The position numbers were made by a program, and so were the translations under genes. Below, piece after piece: positions 39,274-48,514 of a stretch of DNA of 64,000 bases (the stretch's first letter is position 1; the number at the start of each line of letters is the position of its first letter). The notes beneath the pieces were generated by a model. It searched no databases. It worked only from the letters and a program-made list of their open reading frames with translations, and was not told the origin of the DNA. Source of the DNA: Cryptosporangium minutisporangium (GTDB lineage: Bacteria > Actinomycetota > Actinomycetes > Mycobacteriales > Cryptosporangiaceae); NCBI RefSeq assembly GCF_039536245.1, contig NZ_BAAAYN010000047.1, positions 78,105 through 142,104 of the forward strand, in the 5' to 3' direction.

Positions 39274-40140
39274 TCAGACTGCATCCAGCACGTCGCCGTG
39301 CGCTTGGATGAATCGGCGCTCCTCCCCCAGCCACTGGCTGGGCGAGACGCCGGCGAGCTCACGGAAGTCCCGCGCGAGGTGCGCCTGGTCGTAGTAGCCG
39401 CAGGCGACCGCCAGGTCGGCCAGACCCAGACCGGGTCCGCCCATCGGTCCGGCCGCGACCGGGCCGGGCACCGCGAGGAGCCGCCGGCGCGCCCGGTCGA
39501 AGCGGGCGATCTTCGCCGCGGTCTTCGGCGATATCCCCAGTTCGGCGCCGAACCGCTCGGACAGCCGGCGCGGGCTCCAGCCGACGGTGTCCGCCGCCGC
39601 GGCGACCGTGTACTCGCACGCGACGAGCAGGCGCCAGGCTTCGGCGAGCTCCGGTGCGGGGTACGGGTTGCGTCGGCCCGCGCACGCCCGCAGCAGGACG
39701 TCGTCGAGCGCCGCGAAGCGGGCCGGCCAGGTCCGCGCGGCGCGCAACCGCTCGTGCAGTTCCACCGCGACCGGGCCGAGCACCTCCTCGCCGCAGAGGT
39801 CGAGGTGACCGATCTCGCCGGCCGGCAGGCCGAGCAACGCGCGGGCTCCGAGCGGATGCAGGGCGAGCTGCACCCCGGACTGCCGGCCGTCGTGCGTGAT
39901 CAGCGCCGGAACCGTGTGCAGCCCGCCGACGAGCGTGGTGTACGTGGCACCGGGTTGCGCTGGATCGGGGTGCGCCTCGACGACGAGCGGGTCGTCGAGC
40001 GTGACGATGAGGGTCAGGTAGGGCGAGGGCAGCCCGCGGTGCCGCCCCGGGGCGAGGCCGACCTGCCGGTAGCCGGAGTACCAGGCGACGTAGGGTCGCA
40101 GCGCCGGGGCGGGCCGGACGTGGACCGCCTCGTTGATCAC
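39274..40140 (-). CDS. AraC-family transcriptional regulator
   Basis: A 288-residue regulator. The N-terminal ligand-binding part starts VHVRPAPALRPYVAWYSGY. The C-terminal two-helix-turn-helix unit contains AAAADTVGWSPRRLSERFGAELGISPKTAAK and the second helix LADLAVACGYYDQAHLARDF followed by SPSQW. GTG at 40140 with a GGGG stretch before it is chosen; a longer frame from 40173 would overlap the YjbR gene. It sits between yjbR-like and VOC genes in one direction and probably regulates one of them. Confidence 0.84.
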   Translation of the reverse strand: MINEAVHVRPAPALRPYVAWYSGYRQVGLAPGRHRGLPSPYLTLIVTLDDPLVVEAHPDPAQPGATYTTLVGGLHTVPALITHDGRQSGVQLALHPLGARALLGLPAGEIGHLDLCGEEVLGPVAVELHERLRAARTWPARFAALDDVLLRACAGRRNPYPAPELAEAWRLLVACEYTVAAAADTVGWSPRRLSERFGAELGISPKTAAKIARFDRARRRLLAVPGPVAAGPMGGPGLGLADLAVACGYYDQAHLARDFRELAGVSPSQWLGEERRFIQAHGDVLDAV

Positions 40141-40159
40141 CGCCCCATTCTCGCGCTGG

Positions 40160-40549
40160 TCAGCCGTGAGCATCCAGGAACGCTTTCGCCACGCGCTTCG
40201 GGGCGCGGAGCAGCCAGGCCTCGGTGACCACCTCGGCGAGCTCCTCGACCCCGATCCGGTCGAGCCGGACGAGCACCGCCGGGTACCCGTCGAAGTGCGG
40301 AATCGTGAAGAACACGTCCGGGTCGTCGGCGATCAGCGCGGCCTTCACCCCCTCGTCCGCGACCTGGACGCCGAGGACGGGGCCGTCGGGTGCGGCGGCT
40401 CCGAGCTGGTCATGATCGGCCTTGCGCAGCGGCCGGTCCCAGACGAAGCCCTTGTTCCGGACCTTCCAGGCCGGAGCGCCGTACGAGACGCTTTCGCTGG
40501 TCTCCGGCAGCGCGAGGGCCAACCGGCGTACGTCGTCCCAGGTAGCCAT
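40160..40549 (-). CDS. MmcQ/YjbR-family protein
   Basis: A 129-residue YjbR-like protein with the CyaY-like fold. Family features are ALALPETSESVSYGAPAWKV near the start, then FFTIPHFDGYPAVLVRLD and the C-terminal WLLRAPKRVAKAF. The molecular function of the family is uncertain; DNA binding has been suggested. It lies ten bases after the TfoX-like gene and 19 bases before the AraC gene, in one minus-strand run. Confidence 0.85.
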   Translation of the reverse strand: MATWDDVRRLALALPETSESVSYGAPAWKVRNKGFVWDRPLRKADHDQLGAAAPDGPVLGVQVADEGVKAALIADDPDVFFTIPHFDGYPAVLVRLDRIGVEELAEVVTEAWLLRAPKRVAKAFLDAHG

Positions 40550-40558
40550 CGGCCGACC

Positions 40559-40894
40559 CTACCGGCGATTGGCGGCGAGCTCGCCGCGCAAGTGTCCCAG
40601 CGCGGCACGCGCGAACTCCGGCCATCGGTCGACGTGGTCGACCGGGACGACCACCCACCCCTTGGTCGGGCGCTGCATGCCGGACGGGTCGAACAGCTCC
40701 GCACCGGCGAGCTCCAGTGCATCCGCGTGCGCGGGCGTCCCGGCGCCGAGCCGGAACACCATGTCGTCGCTGTGCACGACCGCGAAGACCTTGCGGTCGA
40801 GCTTCAACGCCCGGCTGCCGAACATCTTCGAGGCGTGCACCCCCTCGGGGACCAGGTCGTCGACGATGTCGTCGAAATGCTCGTCCGGTGTCAT
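40559..40894 (-). CDS. TfoX N-terminal-domain-like protein
   Basis: A 111-residue protein resembling the TfoX/Sxy N-terminal domain (VHASKMFGSRALKLDRKVFAVV, then DMVFRLG and a C-terminal helical segment). GAGGAGG lies six bases before the ATG at 40894. In actinobacteria such proteins are common and not linked to competence. It is the first gene of a four-gene minus-strand run and diverges from the TetR gene across the palindromic operator at 40954-40979. Confidence 0.75.
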   Translation of the reverse strand: MTPDEHFDDIVDDLVPEGVHASKMFGSRALKLDRKVFAVVHSDDMVFRLGAGTPAHADALELAGAELFDPSGMQRPTKGWVVVPVDHVDRWPEFARAALGHLRGELAANRR

Positions 40895-40953
40895 GCCGGC
40901 CTCCTCGCAGTCGCGTCGCCCTCCGGTATAGCCCCTCCCTCCGACAGTATCGA

Positions 40954-40979
40954 CACTGTACCTACTAGTATGTACAGTG
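40954..40979. promoter_or_regulatory. TetR-type operator between divergent genes
   Basis: CACTGTAC and GTACAGTG form perfect 8-base arms around a ten-base, AT-rich centre; 24 of 26 positions are symmetric. The site ends five bases before the tetR start and 59 bases from the divergent TfoX-like gene, so binding would block the tetR promoter and probably the divergent one. Confidence 0.7.
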
Positions 40980-40984
40980 CGGCC

Positions 40985-41551
40985 ATGGACACTGCGGAGC
41001 GCCTGATCGCCGGGATGCAGGAGCTGCTGTGGGAGCGCGGATACGTGGGCACCAGCCCGCGAGCGATCCAGCAGCGGGCCGACGTCGGCCAGGGCAGCAT
41101 GTACCACCACTTCACCGGCAAGCCCGACCTCGCCGGAGCCGCGATCCGGCGCAGCGCGGCCGATCTGCGTGCGCTCGCCTCCGCGGAGCTCGACGGCCCG
41201 GGTAGCGCGTTCGACCGGATCGCCGCCTACCTGCGCCGCGACCGGGACGTGCTGCGGGGGTGCCGGGTCGGCCGACTCACCCAGGACCCGGACGTGGTCG
41301 CCACGCCCGAACTGCGCGCACCGCTGGAGGAGACGCTCGGCTGGCTGCGCGAGCGGCTCGCGGGCCTGCTCGCCGAGGGCATCGCGGCCGGTGAGTTCGC
41401 CCGCGACCTCGACCCCGACGACGTCGCCAGGACGCTGGTCGCCGTCGTCCAGGGCGGTTACGTCCTCGCCCGCGCGGCCGACGACCCGGACGAGTTCCGC
41501 CGGGCCGTGAACGGGGCGCTCGCACTGCTCGCCGCCGCTCGATCCGAATAG
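40985..41551 (+). CDS. TetR-family transcriptional regulator
   Basis: A 188-residue repressor. The N-terminal HTH spans residues 5-50 (ELLWERGYVGTSPRAIQQ, then VGQGSMYHHF, the typical recognition helix and YHHF end). The C-terminal part is helical and divergent, for ligand binding. ATG at 40985 is the first start in frame after the operator. Autoregulation is likely from the 26-bp palindrome directly upstream. The gene following it appears to be a truncated DUF4865-like gene, which may have been its original target. Confidence 0.88.
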   Translation: MDTAERLIAGMQELLWERGYVGTSPRAIQQRADVGQGSMYHHFTGKPDLAGAAIRRSAADLRALASAELDGPGSAFDRIAAYLRRDRDVLRGCRVGRLTQDPDVVATPELRAPLEETLGWLRERLAGLLAEGIAAGEFARDLDPDDVARTLVAVVQGGYVLARAADDPDEFRRAVNGALALLAAARSE

Positions 41552-41568
41552 GACCCGCCGGGTACGCC

Positions 41569-41694
41569 ATGCAGTACGAGATTCCGCTGCCCGCCGATTA
41601 CGACATGGACGTCATCCGACACCGGCCGCCACTGGTAGGCCGGCACCCGGCCGGTACCGGAGGGGGCGTTACCCGGGGTGCGCACCCGGTTTGA
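41569..41694 (+). pseudogene. Truncated DUF4865-like gene remnant
   Basis: After tetR, an ATG at 41569 opens MQYEIPLPADYDMDVIRHR, which I recognise as the conserved start of DUF4865-family proteins. The similarity stops there. The frame then runs 22 unrelated residues into the 3' end of the convergent glpK gene and stops at 41692-41694. DUF4865 genes often lie beside tetR genes in actinobacteria. The likely explanation is deletion of the rest of the gene at a junction near 41626. Confidence 0.5.
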
Positions 41695-43186
41695 TCCAGC
41701 CGAACGTCCGCTCGACCGCGCGCTGCCAGTTGTCGTACTCCTCCGCCCGGCGATCGGCCGCCATCGCCGGTATCCACTGGGCCGCCCGGTGCCAGTTCTG
41801 CCGCAGCGCCGCCAGATCGGCCCAGTACCCGACCGCCAGCCCGGCCGCGTACGCCGCGCCGAGCGACACGGTCTCGGCGACCATCGGCCGTACCACCGGC
41901 ACGTCCAGCACGTCGGCGAGGAACTGCATCAACAGATTGTCCGAGGTCATCCCCCCGTCCACCCGCAGCGTCCGCAAGTCGAGCCCGGAGTCGGCGTTCA
42001 TCGCGTCGACGACCTCGCGGGTCTGCCAGCCGGTCGCCTCCAGCACCGCACGGGCGAGGTGGCCCTTGGTGATGTACGAGGTCAGCCCGACGATGACACC
42101 CCGGGCTTCGCTCCGCCAGTACGGCGCGAACAGCCCGGAGAACGCCGGGACGATGTAGCAGCCGCCGTTGTCCTCGACCGTGCGCGCCAGCGTCTCGATC
42201 TCCGGTGCAGTGCTGATCAGCCCGAGCGAATCCCGGAACCACTGCACCAGCGACCCGGTGATCGCGATCGAGCCCTCCAGCGCGTACGTCGCCGGCTCGC
42301 CGGCGATCTGGTACCCGACCGTCGAGAGCAGACCGTGCGTCGACTGGACGACCTCGGCGCCGGTGTTGAGCAGCAGGAAGCTGCCGGTGCCGTAGGTGCA
42401 CTTGGCGTCGCCGGGCGCGAAGCAGACCTGACCGAACAGCGCGGCCTGCTGATCGCCGAGGGCGGCCGTGATCGCCACCCCCGGCAGCACCGTGGAACAC
42501 ACCCCGTACACCTCGGCCGACGACCGGATCTCCGGCAGGATCCCGGCCGGGATGTCGAAGAACTCGAGCTGCTCCGGACTCCACTGCAGCGTCCGCAGGT
42601 CCATCAGCATCGTGCGGCTGGCGTTGGTGACGTCGGTGACGTGAACGCCGCCCCGCGGACCCCCGGTGAGGTTCCAGATCAGCCAGGTCTCCATCGTGCC
42701 GAACAGGATCTCGCCACGTTCGGCCCGCTCCCGCAGCCCCGGCACGTGCGCGAGCTGCCACCGCAGCTTGGGTGCGGAGAAGTAGGTGGCCAGCGGTAAC
42801 CCGCAGCGCGTCTCGACGTCCTTGGCGTCGGCGTGCGCGGCCAGCTCCTCGACCACACCGTCGGCCCGGGTGTCCTGCCAGACCAGCGCCTGACCGACCG
42901 GCTCGCCGGTGCGCCGGTCCCACAGGACGCTGGTCTCCCGCTGGTTCGCGATGCCGATCCCGACCACCTGGCTCGCGTCGATCCCCGCCTCGGCGACCGC
43001 CCGCGGCACGATCCGCCGGACATTGCGCCAGATCTCCACCGCGTCGTGCTCCACCCAGCCGGGCCGCGGGTAGAGCTGGCGGTGCTCACGCTGCGCGACC
43101 GAGACCAGGCTCCCGCGTTGGTCGAAGACGATGCAGCGGGTGGAGGTGGTTCCCTGGTCGATCGCGATCACGTAGCGCGACACCAT
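41669..43186 (-). CDS. glpK: Glycerol kinase (second copy in operon)
   Basis: A 505-residue FGGY-family glycerol kinase, converting glycerol and ATP to glycerol 3-phosphate. The start [15 protein letters not shown], the segment [14 protein letters not shown], the glycerol-site region FSAPKLRW and the C-terminal [15 protein letters not shown] are typical. ATG at 43186 is preferred to a frame start at 43228 because residues before [12 protein letters not shown] are not part of the fold and GGAGGAGG lies upstream. It is the last gene of glpF-glpK-glpD-glpK. It is clearly diverged from the first kinase of the operon, so not a recent duplicate. Confidence 0.93.
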   Translation of the reverse strand: MVSRYVIAIDQGTTSTRCIVFDQRGSLVSVAQREHRQLYPRPGWVEHDAVEIWRNVRRIVPRAVAEAGIDASQVVGIGIANQRETSVLWDRRTGEPVGQALVWQDTRADGVVEELAAHADAKDVETRCGLPLATYFSAPKLRWQLAHVPGLRERAERGEILFGTMETWLIWNLTGGPRGGVHVTDVTNASRTMLMDLRTLQWSPEQLEFFDIPAGILPEIRSSAEVYGVCSTVLPGVAITAALGDQQAALFGQVCFAPGDAKCTYGTGSFLLLNTGAEVVQSTHGLLSTVGYQIAGEPATYALEGSIAITGSLVQWFRDSLGLISTAPEIETLARTVEDNGGCYIVPAFSGLFAPYWRSEARGVIVGLTSYITKGHLARAVLEATGWQTREVVDAMNADSGLDLRTLRVDGGMTSDNLLMQFLADVLDVPVVRPMVAETVSLGAAYAAGLAVGYWADLAALRQNWHRAAQWIPAMAADRRAEEYDNWQRAVERTFGWIKPGAHPG

Positions 43187-43269
43187 CAGCCCGACCTCCT
43201 CCGGTCGCGTCCCTGCGCCGGCGCCCACAGGGGCGTTTCGATCCTATGTCGCACAGCGCACTGCAGCAG

Positions 43270-44985
43270 TCACGATCTGACTAATGGCACCACATCGGCG
43301 GCGCCCAGCCGGGTGGCGTCCGCGGTCTCGTCGTCCGGTTGGTCCTGGGACGCCCGCTCGGCCTCGACCCGCCGGAGGTAGTGGTCGACCTCCCGGTCGA
43401 CCTGCTCCTCGCTCCAGCCGAGCACGCCGGCCATCAGCTGCGCCGCCGGCCGGGGCGCGGCGACGCCGCGGTCGGCGATCTCGATCGAGATCCGGGTCCG
43501 CCGGGTGAGGACGTCCTCCAGGTGCCGGGCGCCCTCGTGCGAGGCGGCGTAGGCGATCTCGACGCGCAGGTAGTCCTCGGCGCCCTCCAGCGGGCTGCGC
43601 AGCGACGGGTCGGCGGCCATCAGCGCCAGCAACTCGTCGATCAGCGACCCGTACCGGTTGAGCAGGTGCTCGATCCGCGCCACGTGCAGCCCCGAACGGG
43701 CAGCGAGCGCGTTCCGCTGGTTGCGCAGCGCGGTGAACCCCTCCGCACCGAGCAGCGGCACGATGTCGGTGCACGACTTCGGCGCACCCCGGTCGAGGTT
43801 GTGGACGGCCGCGTCGACGGCGTCCCGGGCCATCACCCGATAGGTCGTGTACTTGCCGCCGGCCACCACGACGAGCCCCGGCTGCGGGCTGGCGACCGTG
43901 TGCTCGCGGGAGAGCTTGGAGGTCGACTCGGACTCCCCGGCCAGCAGCGGGCGCAGCCCGGCGTACACGCCGACCACATCCTCCTTGGCCAGCGGCGTGA
44001 TCAGCACCTTGTTGACCTCGGTCAGCAGGTAGTCGATGTCGCGGCTGGACGCGGCCGGGTGCGCCTTGTCCAGCGCCCAGTCGGTGTCGGTGGTGCCGAT
44101 GATCCAGTGCCGTCCCCACGGGATGACGAACAGGACGCTGGTGGCGGTGCGGAGGATCAGGCCGGTGGACGACTGGATCCGGTCACGGGGCACCAGCAGG
44201 TGAATGCCCTTGGACGCCCGGACGTTGAACTGGCCGCGCTCCCCGACCATCGCCTGGGTGTCGTCGGTCCAGACGCCGGTCGCGTTGATGACCTGCTTCG
44301 CGCGGATCTCCAGCACCCGGTCGTGCTCCAGGTCGCGCACCCGGACGCCGGTGACCCGCTCGGACTCCCGGAGGAACCCGACCACCTCGGCACGGGACAG
44401 CACATGCGCCCCATAGGCCGCGGCGGTGCGGGCCAAGAACAGCGTGTGCCGGGCGTCGTCCACCTGTGCGTCGTAGTACTGCAAGGCGCCGACCAGGGCG
44501 TCCTTGCGTAACGAGGGGCAGACGCGCAGCGCACCGCGTCGGGTCAGGTGCCGGTGGCGCGGCAGCTTCCGGCTGGCGCTCGACAGGCTCAGCGCGTCGT
44601 AGAGCGCCACGCCACTGCCGGCGTAGAGCCGTTCCCACCCGCGGTGCTTGAGCGGGTAGAGGAACTTGACGGGGCGCACCAGGTGCGGTGCGAGCCGCTG
44701 CACCAGCAGGCCCCGTTCGTGCAGCGCTTCCCGGACCAGCCCGAAGTCGAGCATCTCCAGGTAGCGCAGGCCACCGTGGATCAGCTTGCTCGACCGGCTG
44801 GACGTGCCGCTGGCGATGTCTCTGGCCTCGACCAGCGCGACGGACAACCCGCGGGTCACCGCGTCCAGCGCGGTGCCGGCGCCGACCACACCGCCGCCGA
44901 TCACCACCACGTCCAGCTCGGTGCCGTCGGCGAGCGCGGTGAGTGCTGCCTCTCGTGCTTCCGGCGACAGTCGGCCCGTGTCCAT
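43270..44985 (-). CDS. glpD: Glycerol-3-phosphate dehydrogenase (FAD, membrane-associated)
   Basis: A 571-residue aerobic GlpD, oxidising glycerol 3-phosphate to dihydroxyacetone phosphate with transfer of electrons to quinone. The FAD-binding motif is VVVIGGGVVGAGTALDAVTRG, followed by SGTSSRSSKLIHGGLRYLE, characteristic of the family. A C-terminal helical domain follows the catalytic part. GGGGAGG precedes the ATG. It lies between two glycerol kinases, 110 bases after the first and 83 bases before the second, with a hairpin in the upstream gap. Confidence 0.95.
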   Translation of the reverse strand: MDTGRLSPEAREAALTALADGTELDVVVIGGGVVGAGTALDAVTRGLSVALVEARDIASGTSSRSSKLIHGGLRYLEMLDFGLVREALHERGLLVQRLAPHLVRPVKFLYPLKHRGWERLYAGSGVALYDALSLSSASRKLPRHRHLTRRGALRVCPSLRKDALVGALQYYDAQVDDARHTLFLARTAAAYGAHVLSRAEVVGFLRESERVTGVRVRDLEHDRVLEIRAKQVINATGVWTDDTQAMVGERGQFNVRASKGIHLLVPRDRIQSSTGLILRTATSVLFVIPWGRHWIIGTTDTDWALDKAHPAASSRDIDYLLTEVNKVLITPLAKEDVVGVYAGLRPLLAGESESTSKLSREHTVASPQPGLVVVAGGKYTTYRVMARDAVDAAVHNLDRGAPKSCTDIVPLLGAEGFTALRNQRNALAARSGLHVARIEHLLNRYGSLIDELLALMAADPSLRSPLEGAEDYLRVEIAYAASHEGARHLEDVLTRRTRISIEIADRGVAAPRPAAQLMAGVLGWSEEQVDREVDHYLRRVEAERASQDQPDDETADATRLGAADVVPLVRS

Positions 44986-45013
44986 GGTTCCTCCCCTGGA
45001 AATGCGTCCGGGT

Positions 45014-45043
45014 GGGTCGCCCCGCGTTTCCGCGGGGCGACCC
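45014..45043 (-). other. Intercistronic hairpin between glpK and glpD
   Basis: GGGTCGCCCCGCG and its exact complement flank the four-base loop TTTC. The 13-bp stem lies between two genes of one operon and is not followed by T residues. It could be a partial terminator or an mRNA-processing or stability element adjusting glpD expression. Confidence 0.6.
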
Positions 45044-45095
45044 GAGGTGGCACCGGGCGGCCGACGAGCGGGCCGCGGCGGCGCCGATCAGCGCG

Positions 45096-46613
45096 TCAGT
45101 CGACGTCCACCCAGTCGAGGGTGCGCTCGACGGCCTTCCGCCACTTCGCGTAGCCCACGGCGCGCCGATCCTCGTCCCAGCTCGGCTGCCAGCGCTCCGA
45201 TTCGTTCCAGTTCTCCCGCAGCTCGTCGGTGTTCTTCCAGAACCCGACGGCCAGTCCGGCCGCGTAGGCCGCGCCGAGCGCGGTGGTCTCGGCGACGACC
45301 GGCCGGCTCACCGGCACGCCGAGGATGTCGGCCTGCAGCTGCATGCACAGGCTGTTGGCGGTGACACCCCCGTCGACCTTGAGGACTTCGAGGTGGACGC
45401 CGGAGTCGGCCTCCATCGCCTCGGCGACGTCCCGGCTCTGGTAGCAGATCGACTCCAGCGTCGCCCGGGCCAAGTGCGCGTTCGTGTTGTACCGGGAGAG
45501 CCCGACGATCGCCCCGCGGGCGTCCGAGCGCCAGTACGGCGCGAACAGGCCGGAGAACGCCGGCACGAAGTACACACCGCCGTTGTCCTCGACCTGGCGG
45601 GCCAGCGCCTCGCTCTGCGCCGCACCGCTGATGATGCCGAGCTGGTCGCGCAGCCACTGCACGGCCGAGCCGGTCACCGCGATCGAGCCCTCCAGCGCGA
45701 ACACCGGCGCCTGCTCACCGAACTGGTAACAGACCGTGGTGAGCAGCCCGTGCTCCGAGCGCACCAGTTCGGTGCCGGTGTTGAGAAGCAGGAAGTTGCC
45801 GGTGCCGTAGGTGTTCTTGGCCTCGCCGGGCGCGAAGCAGACCTGCCCGACGGTGGCGGCCTGCTGGTCGCCGAGGTCGCCGGTGAGCGGGACCGCCCCG
45901 CGCAGCGGCCCGTGCGCGGCGGCCTCCCCGTAACCGTTGGGGTCGGACGAGGGTCGGATCTCCGGGAGCATCGCCCGCGGAATGTTGAAGAAGCCCAGCA
46001 GCTCGTCGTCCCAGTCGAGCGTCTCCAGGTTCATCAGCATCGTGCGGCTGGCGTTGGTGACGTCGGTGACGTGCGAGCCGCCGTCGGTGCCGCCGGTGAG
46101 GTTCCAGAGCAGCCAGGAGTCGGTGTTGCCGAAGATCGCGTGACCGGCCTCCGCGGCCTCGCGCACGCCGTCGACGTTCTCCAGGATCCACTGGATCTTG
46201 CCGCCGGAGAAGTACGTCGCCGGCGGCAGGCCGGCCTTCTGCCGGATGACCTTGCCGCGCTCGTCACGGTCGAGGGCGGACGCGATCCGGTCGGTGCGGG
46301 TGTCCTGCCAGACGATCGCGTTGTAGTAGGGGCGGCCGGTGCGCCGGTCCCACACCACGGTCGTCTCGCGCTGGTTGGTGACGCCCAGCGCCGCGAGATC
46401 GGACGCGGAGAGGTTGAGCTGGTTCATCGCGGTGCGGATCACCGAGGTGGTCCGCTCCCAGATCTCCACCGGGTTGTGCTCGACCCAGCCGGCCTGCGGC
46501 AGGATCTGCTCGTGCTCCAGCTGGTGACGGCCGACCTCGTTCCCACCGTGGTCGAAGACCATGAACCGGGTGCTGGTCGTGCCCTGATCGACTGCGCCGA
46601 CGAAATCAGGCAT
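45096..46613 (-). CDS. glpK: Glycerol kinase (first copy in operon)
   Basis: A 505-residue glycerol kinase with all family features: [57 protein letters not shown] and [14 protein letters not shown]. It lies 29 bases after glpF, in the standard order glpF-glpK-glpD, and is therefore the likely main glycerol kinase. The second copy at 41669 shares the architecture but differs throughout. Expression is presumably induced by glycerol through the IclR-type regulator at 47640. Confidence 0.95.
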   Translation of the reverse strand: MPDFVGAVDQGTTSTRFMVFDHGGNEVGRHQLEHEQILPQAGWVEHNPVEIWERTTSVIRTAMNQLNLSASDLAALGVTNQRETTVVWDRRTGRPYYNAIVWQDTRTDRIASALDRDERGKVIRQKAGLPPATYFSGGKIQWILENVDGVREAAEAGHAIFGNTDSWLLWNLTGGTDGGSHVTDVTNASRTMLMNLETLDWDDELLGFFNIPRAMLPEIRPSSDPNGYGEAAAHGPLRGAVPLTGDLGDQQAATVGQVCFAPGEAKNTYGTGNFLLLNTGTELVRSEHGLLTTVCYQFGEQAPVFALEGSIAVTGSAVQWLRDQLGIISGAAQSEALARQVEDNGGVYFVPAFSGLFAPYWRSDARGAIVGLSRYNTNAHLARATLESICYQSRDVAEAMEADSGVHLEVLKVDGGVTANSLCMQLQADILGVPVSRPVVAETTALGAAYAAGLAVGFWKNTDELRENWNESERWQPSWDEDRRAVGYAKWRKAVERTLDWVDVD

Positions 46614-46642
46614 GTGGTGCTCCTCGCGTGGTGAACGGTGGG

Positions 46643-47500
46643 TCAGGCGATCTTCTCGGAGGGGCGGGGCACGTCCCGTGCATCGGCCGACGGAACCTCA
46701 CCGGGCTCCGGCGGCTCGGCCGACGGCAGGAACCGTCCGACCAACAGACCGTAGAGGGCAGCACCGATGAGTCCACCGACGATCGGGCCGACGATCGGCA
46801 CCCACCAGTAGGGATTGCCGTATTGATCACTCCAGGCCGTTTCGTAACCGGTGAAGTACGACGCGAGCCGGGGACCGAAGTCGCGGGCCGGGTTGATCGC
46901 GTACCCGGCGTTCGTGCCCCACGCCATGCCGATCGCGACCACCAGGAACCCGATGATGAGCGGCGCCAGATTGGCCAGCGGCGGGTTGTTGCGCAGGTCG
47001 GTCACGGCCAGGATCACGAAGAGCAGGATCGCGGTACCGATGATCTGGTCGCGTAACGCGCCCCACTCGGAGACCGGCAGCGTCCCGTTGCCGGGCAGCG
47101 TCGAGAAGACACCCTGCGTCTTGATCGTGTTGCCGGGGTCGACCTTCGCCAGGACCTCGGAGTAGTTCCACCGCACGAGCAGGGCCGCGACGAACGCGCC
47201 CAGTGTCTGGGCGGCGATGTACGTCGGCACCTTGCGCCAGGAGAAGCCCTTGAACGCCGCCAGCGCGATCGTCACCGCGGGGTTGAGGTGCGCGCCACTG
47301 ATCCGAGCGGCGACGAACACCCCCATCGTGACACCGAAGCCCCACGCCCAGGTGATGCTGTCGTGATCACCGATCTCGCCGCCCACGACCTGAGCGACCA
47401 CACCCACGCCGAACAGGATCAGAATCATCGTCCCCGCGAACTCGGCCGCAAACTCGCCGACGATGCCGGGAACCTTCGGGATCTTCAACCGTTCCGCCAT
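46643..47500 (-). CDS. glpF: Glycerol uptake facilitator (aquaglyceroporin)
   Basis: A 285-residue MIP-family channel. Both NPA boxes are present, [18 protein letters not shown] and [13 protein letters not shown]; the Asp after NPAR is typical of glycerol-conducting members. Six transmembrane segments and two half-helices are visible, followed by a polar C-terminal tail. ATG at 47500 has GGGAGG five bases upstream; residues of the longer frame from 47554 are non-family. First gene of the glp operon, divergent from the regulator gene. Confidence 0.95.
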   Translation of the reverse strand: MAERLKIPKVPGIVGEFAAEFAGTMILILFGVGVVAQVVGGEIGDHDSITWAWGFGVTMGVFVAARISGAHLNPAVTIALAAFKGFSWRKVPTYIAAQTLGAFVAALLVRWNYSEVLAKVDPGNTIKTQGVFSTLPGNGTLPVSEWGALRDQIIGTAILLFVILAVTDLRNNPPLANLAPLIIGFLVVAIGMAWGTNAGYAINPARDFGPRLASYFTGYETAWSDQYGNPYWWVPIVGPIVGGLIGAALYGLLVGRFLPSAEPPEPGEVPSADARDVPRPSEKIA

Positions 47501-47598
47501 TGGACCTCCCGGGGCTGGGGCCGACGGCCGATGTTGGCCGTTCCGGCCAGGCACCCGTCAGACGGTAGGAACCCCGGGTAGCGCGCTCAACGAGGGGC

Positions 47599-47615
47599 GT
47601 TCGACATTGTCGAAC
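47599..47615. promoter_or_regulatory. Putative GylR/IclR operator
   Basis: GTTCGACA-T-TGTCGAAC is a perfect 17-base palindrome in the divergent glpF/regulator promoter region, 24 bases before the regulator start and about 100 bases before glpF. The position fits a site through which the regulator controls itself and the glp operon. Confidence 0.7.
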
Positions 47616-47639
47616 CCGGCGCTTACGTACGATCGGGAC

Positions 47640-48398
47640 ATGCCCGGCTCCGTCCAGTCCATCGAGCGGGCCGCGGCGATTCTCCGGCTGCTGGCCGGCG
47701 CCTCCGGCCCGCTGGGCGTCAGCGAGATCGCCGAGGCGCTCGGGCTCGCGAAGGCGACCGCGCACGGTTTGTTACGGACGCTGCACCGCGTCGGTTTCGT
47801 CGATCAGGACGGGACCGGCGGCAAGTACCGGCTCGGCCACTCGCTGCTCGACCTCGGCGGCGGCCCGCTGGACCTCAACGAGCTGCGGTCGCACGCGATC
47901 AACTGGGCCGACCCGCTGGCGGCGCGCACCGGGGAGGCGGTACGCATCGGGGCGCTGCAGACCGGCGCGGTGATCGTCGTCCACCACGTGTTCCGGCCCG
48001 ACGACACCCAGCAGAAACTCGACGTCGGCTCGTCGCTCCCGGCCCACGCGACCGCGCTCGGCAAGGCGCTGCTGGCCTACGCACCGAACGCCGCCGTGGT
48101 CCTGGCGAAGGGCCTGCCGCCCTTCAGCCACCGCACGATCACCGACCCCCGGATCCTGCGCGCCGGCCTGGAAGAGGTGCGTGAACGCGGCTGGGCCGCC
48201 GAGGTCGAGGAGATGACCGTCGGGCAGGCCGGTATCGCGGTGCCGATCCGCGGGCACGGCGGGCTGGTGGTCGGGGCGATCGGGGTGTCCGGCCCCGTCG
48301 ACCGGATCTGCGACCCCGGCCTGCGGCCGCGGTCGGCGCTGGTCAACCGCGTGCGCGAGGCCGCGCGGGCGGTCTCCCGCGACCTGACGAACAACTGA
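47640..48398 (+). CDS. IclR-family regulator, probable glycerol regulator (GylR-like)
   Basis: A 252-residue IclR-family protein. The N-terminal winged helix covers about residues 5-60 (VQSIERAAAILRLL, SEIAEALGLAKATAHGLLRTL). The C-terminal effector domain has SSLPAHATALGKALLAY and QAGIAVPIRGHGGLVVGAIGVSGP, typical of the family. ATG at 47640 removes a long non-family extension. Divergence from glpF and the shared palindrome make it the likely GylR equivalent, responding to glycerol or glycerol 3-phosphate. Confidence 0.88.
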   Translation: MPGSVQSIERAAAILRLLAGASGPLGVSEIAEALGLAKATAHGLLRTLHRVGFVDQDGTGGKYRLGHSLLDLGGGPLDLNELRSHAINWADPLAARTGEAVRIGALQTGAVIVVHHVFRPDDTQQKLDVGSSLPAHATALGKALLAYAPNAAVVLAKGLPPFSHRTITDPRILRAGLEEVRERGWAAEVEEMTVGQAGIAVPIRGHGGLVVGAIGVSGPVDRICDPGLRPRSALVNRVREAARAVSRDLTNN

Positions 48399-48514
48399 GA
48401 TCTACGCCCGGCAGGGCACCGAGAGTCGCGGCGGAACACCAGCGCCCGGCCCGAGTAGCGGCCCTCCCGCAAGCCACCGCCCCCAGGCCCCCGGACGGCC
48501 ACCGCCCGACGCGC

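Noticed and set aside
40133-40984. Long N-terminal extension of the TetR gene
   Set aside because: The extension is antisense to the YjbR and TfoX-like genes and crosses the operator. The HTH starts right after the ATG at 40985.
47463-47639. N-terminal extension of the IclR-type regulator
   Set aside because: It would cover the glpF start and the 17-bp operator and is not similar to the family; ATG at 47640 fits the HTH position.
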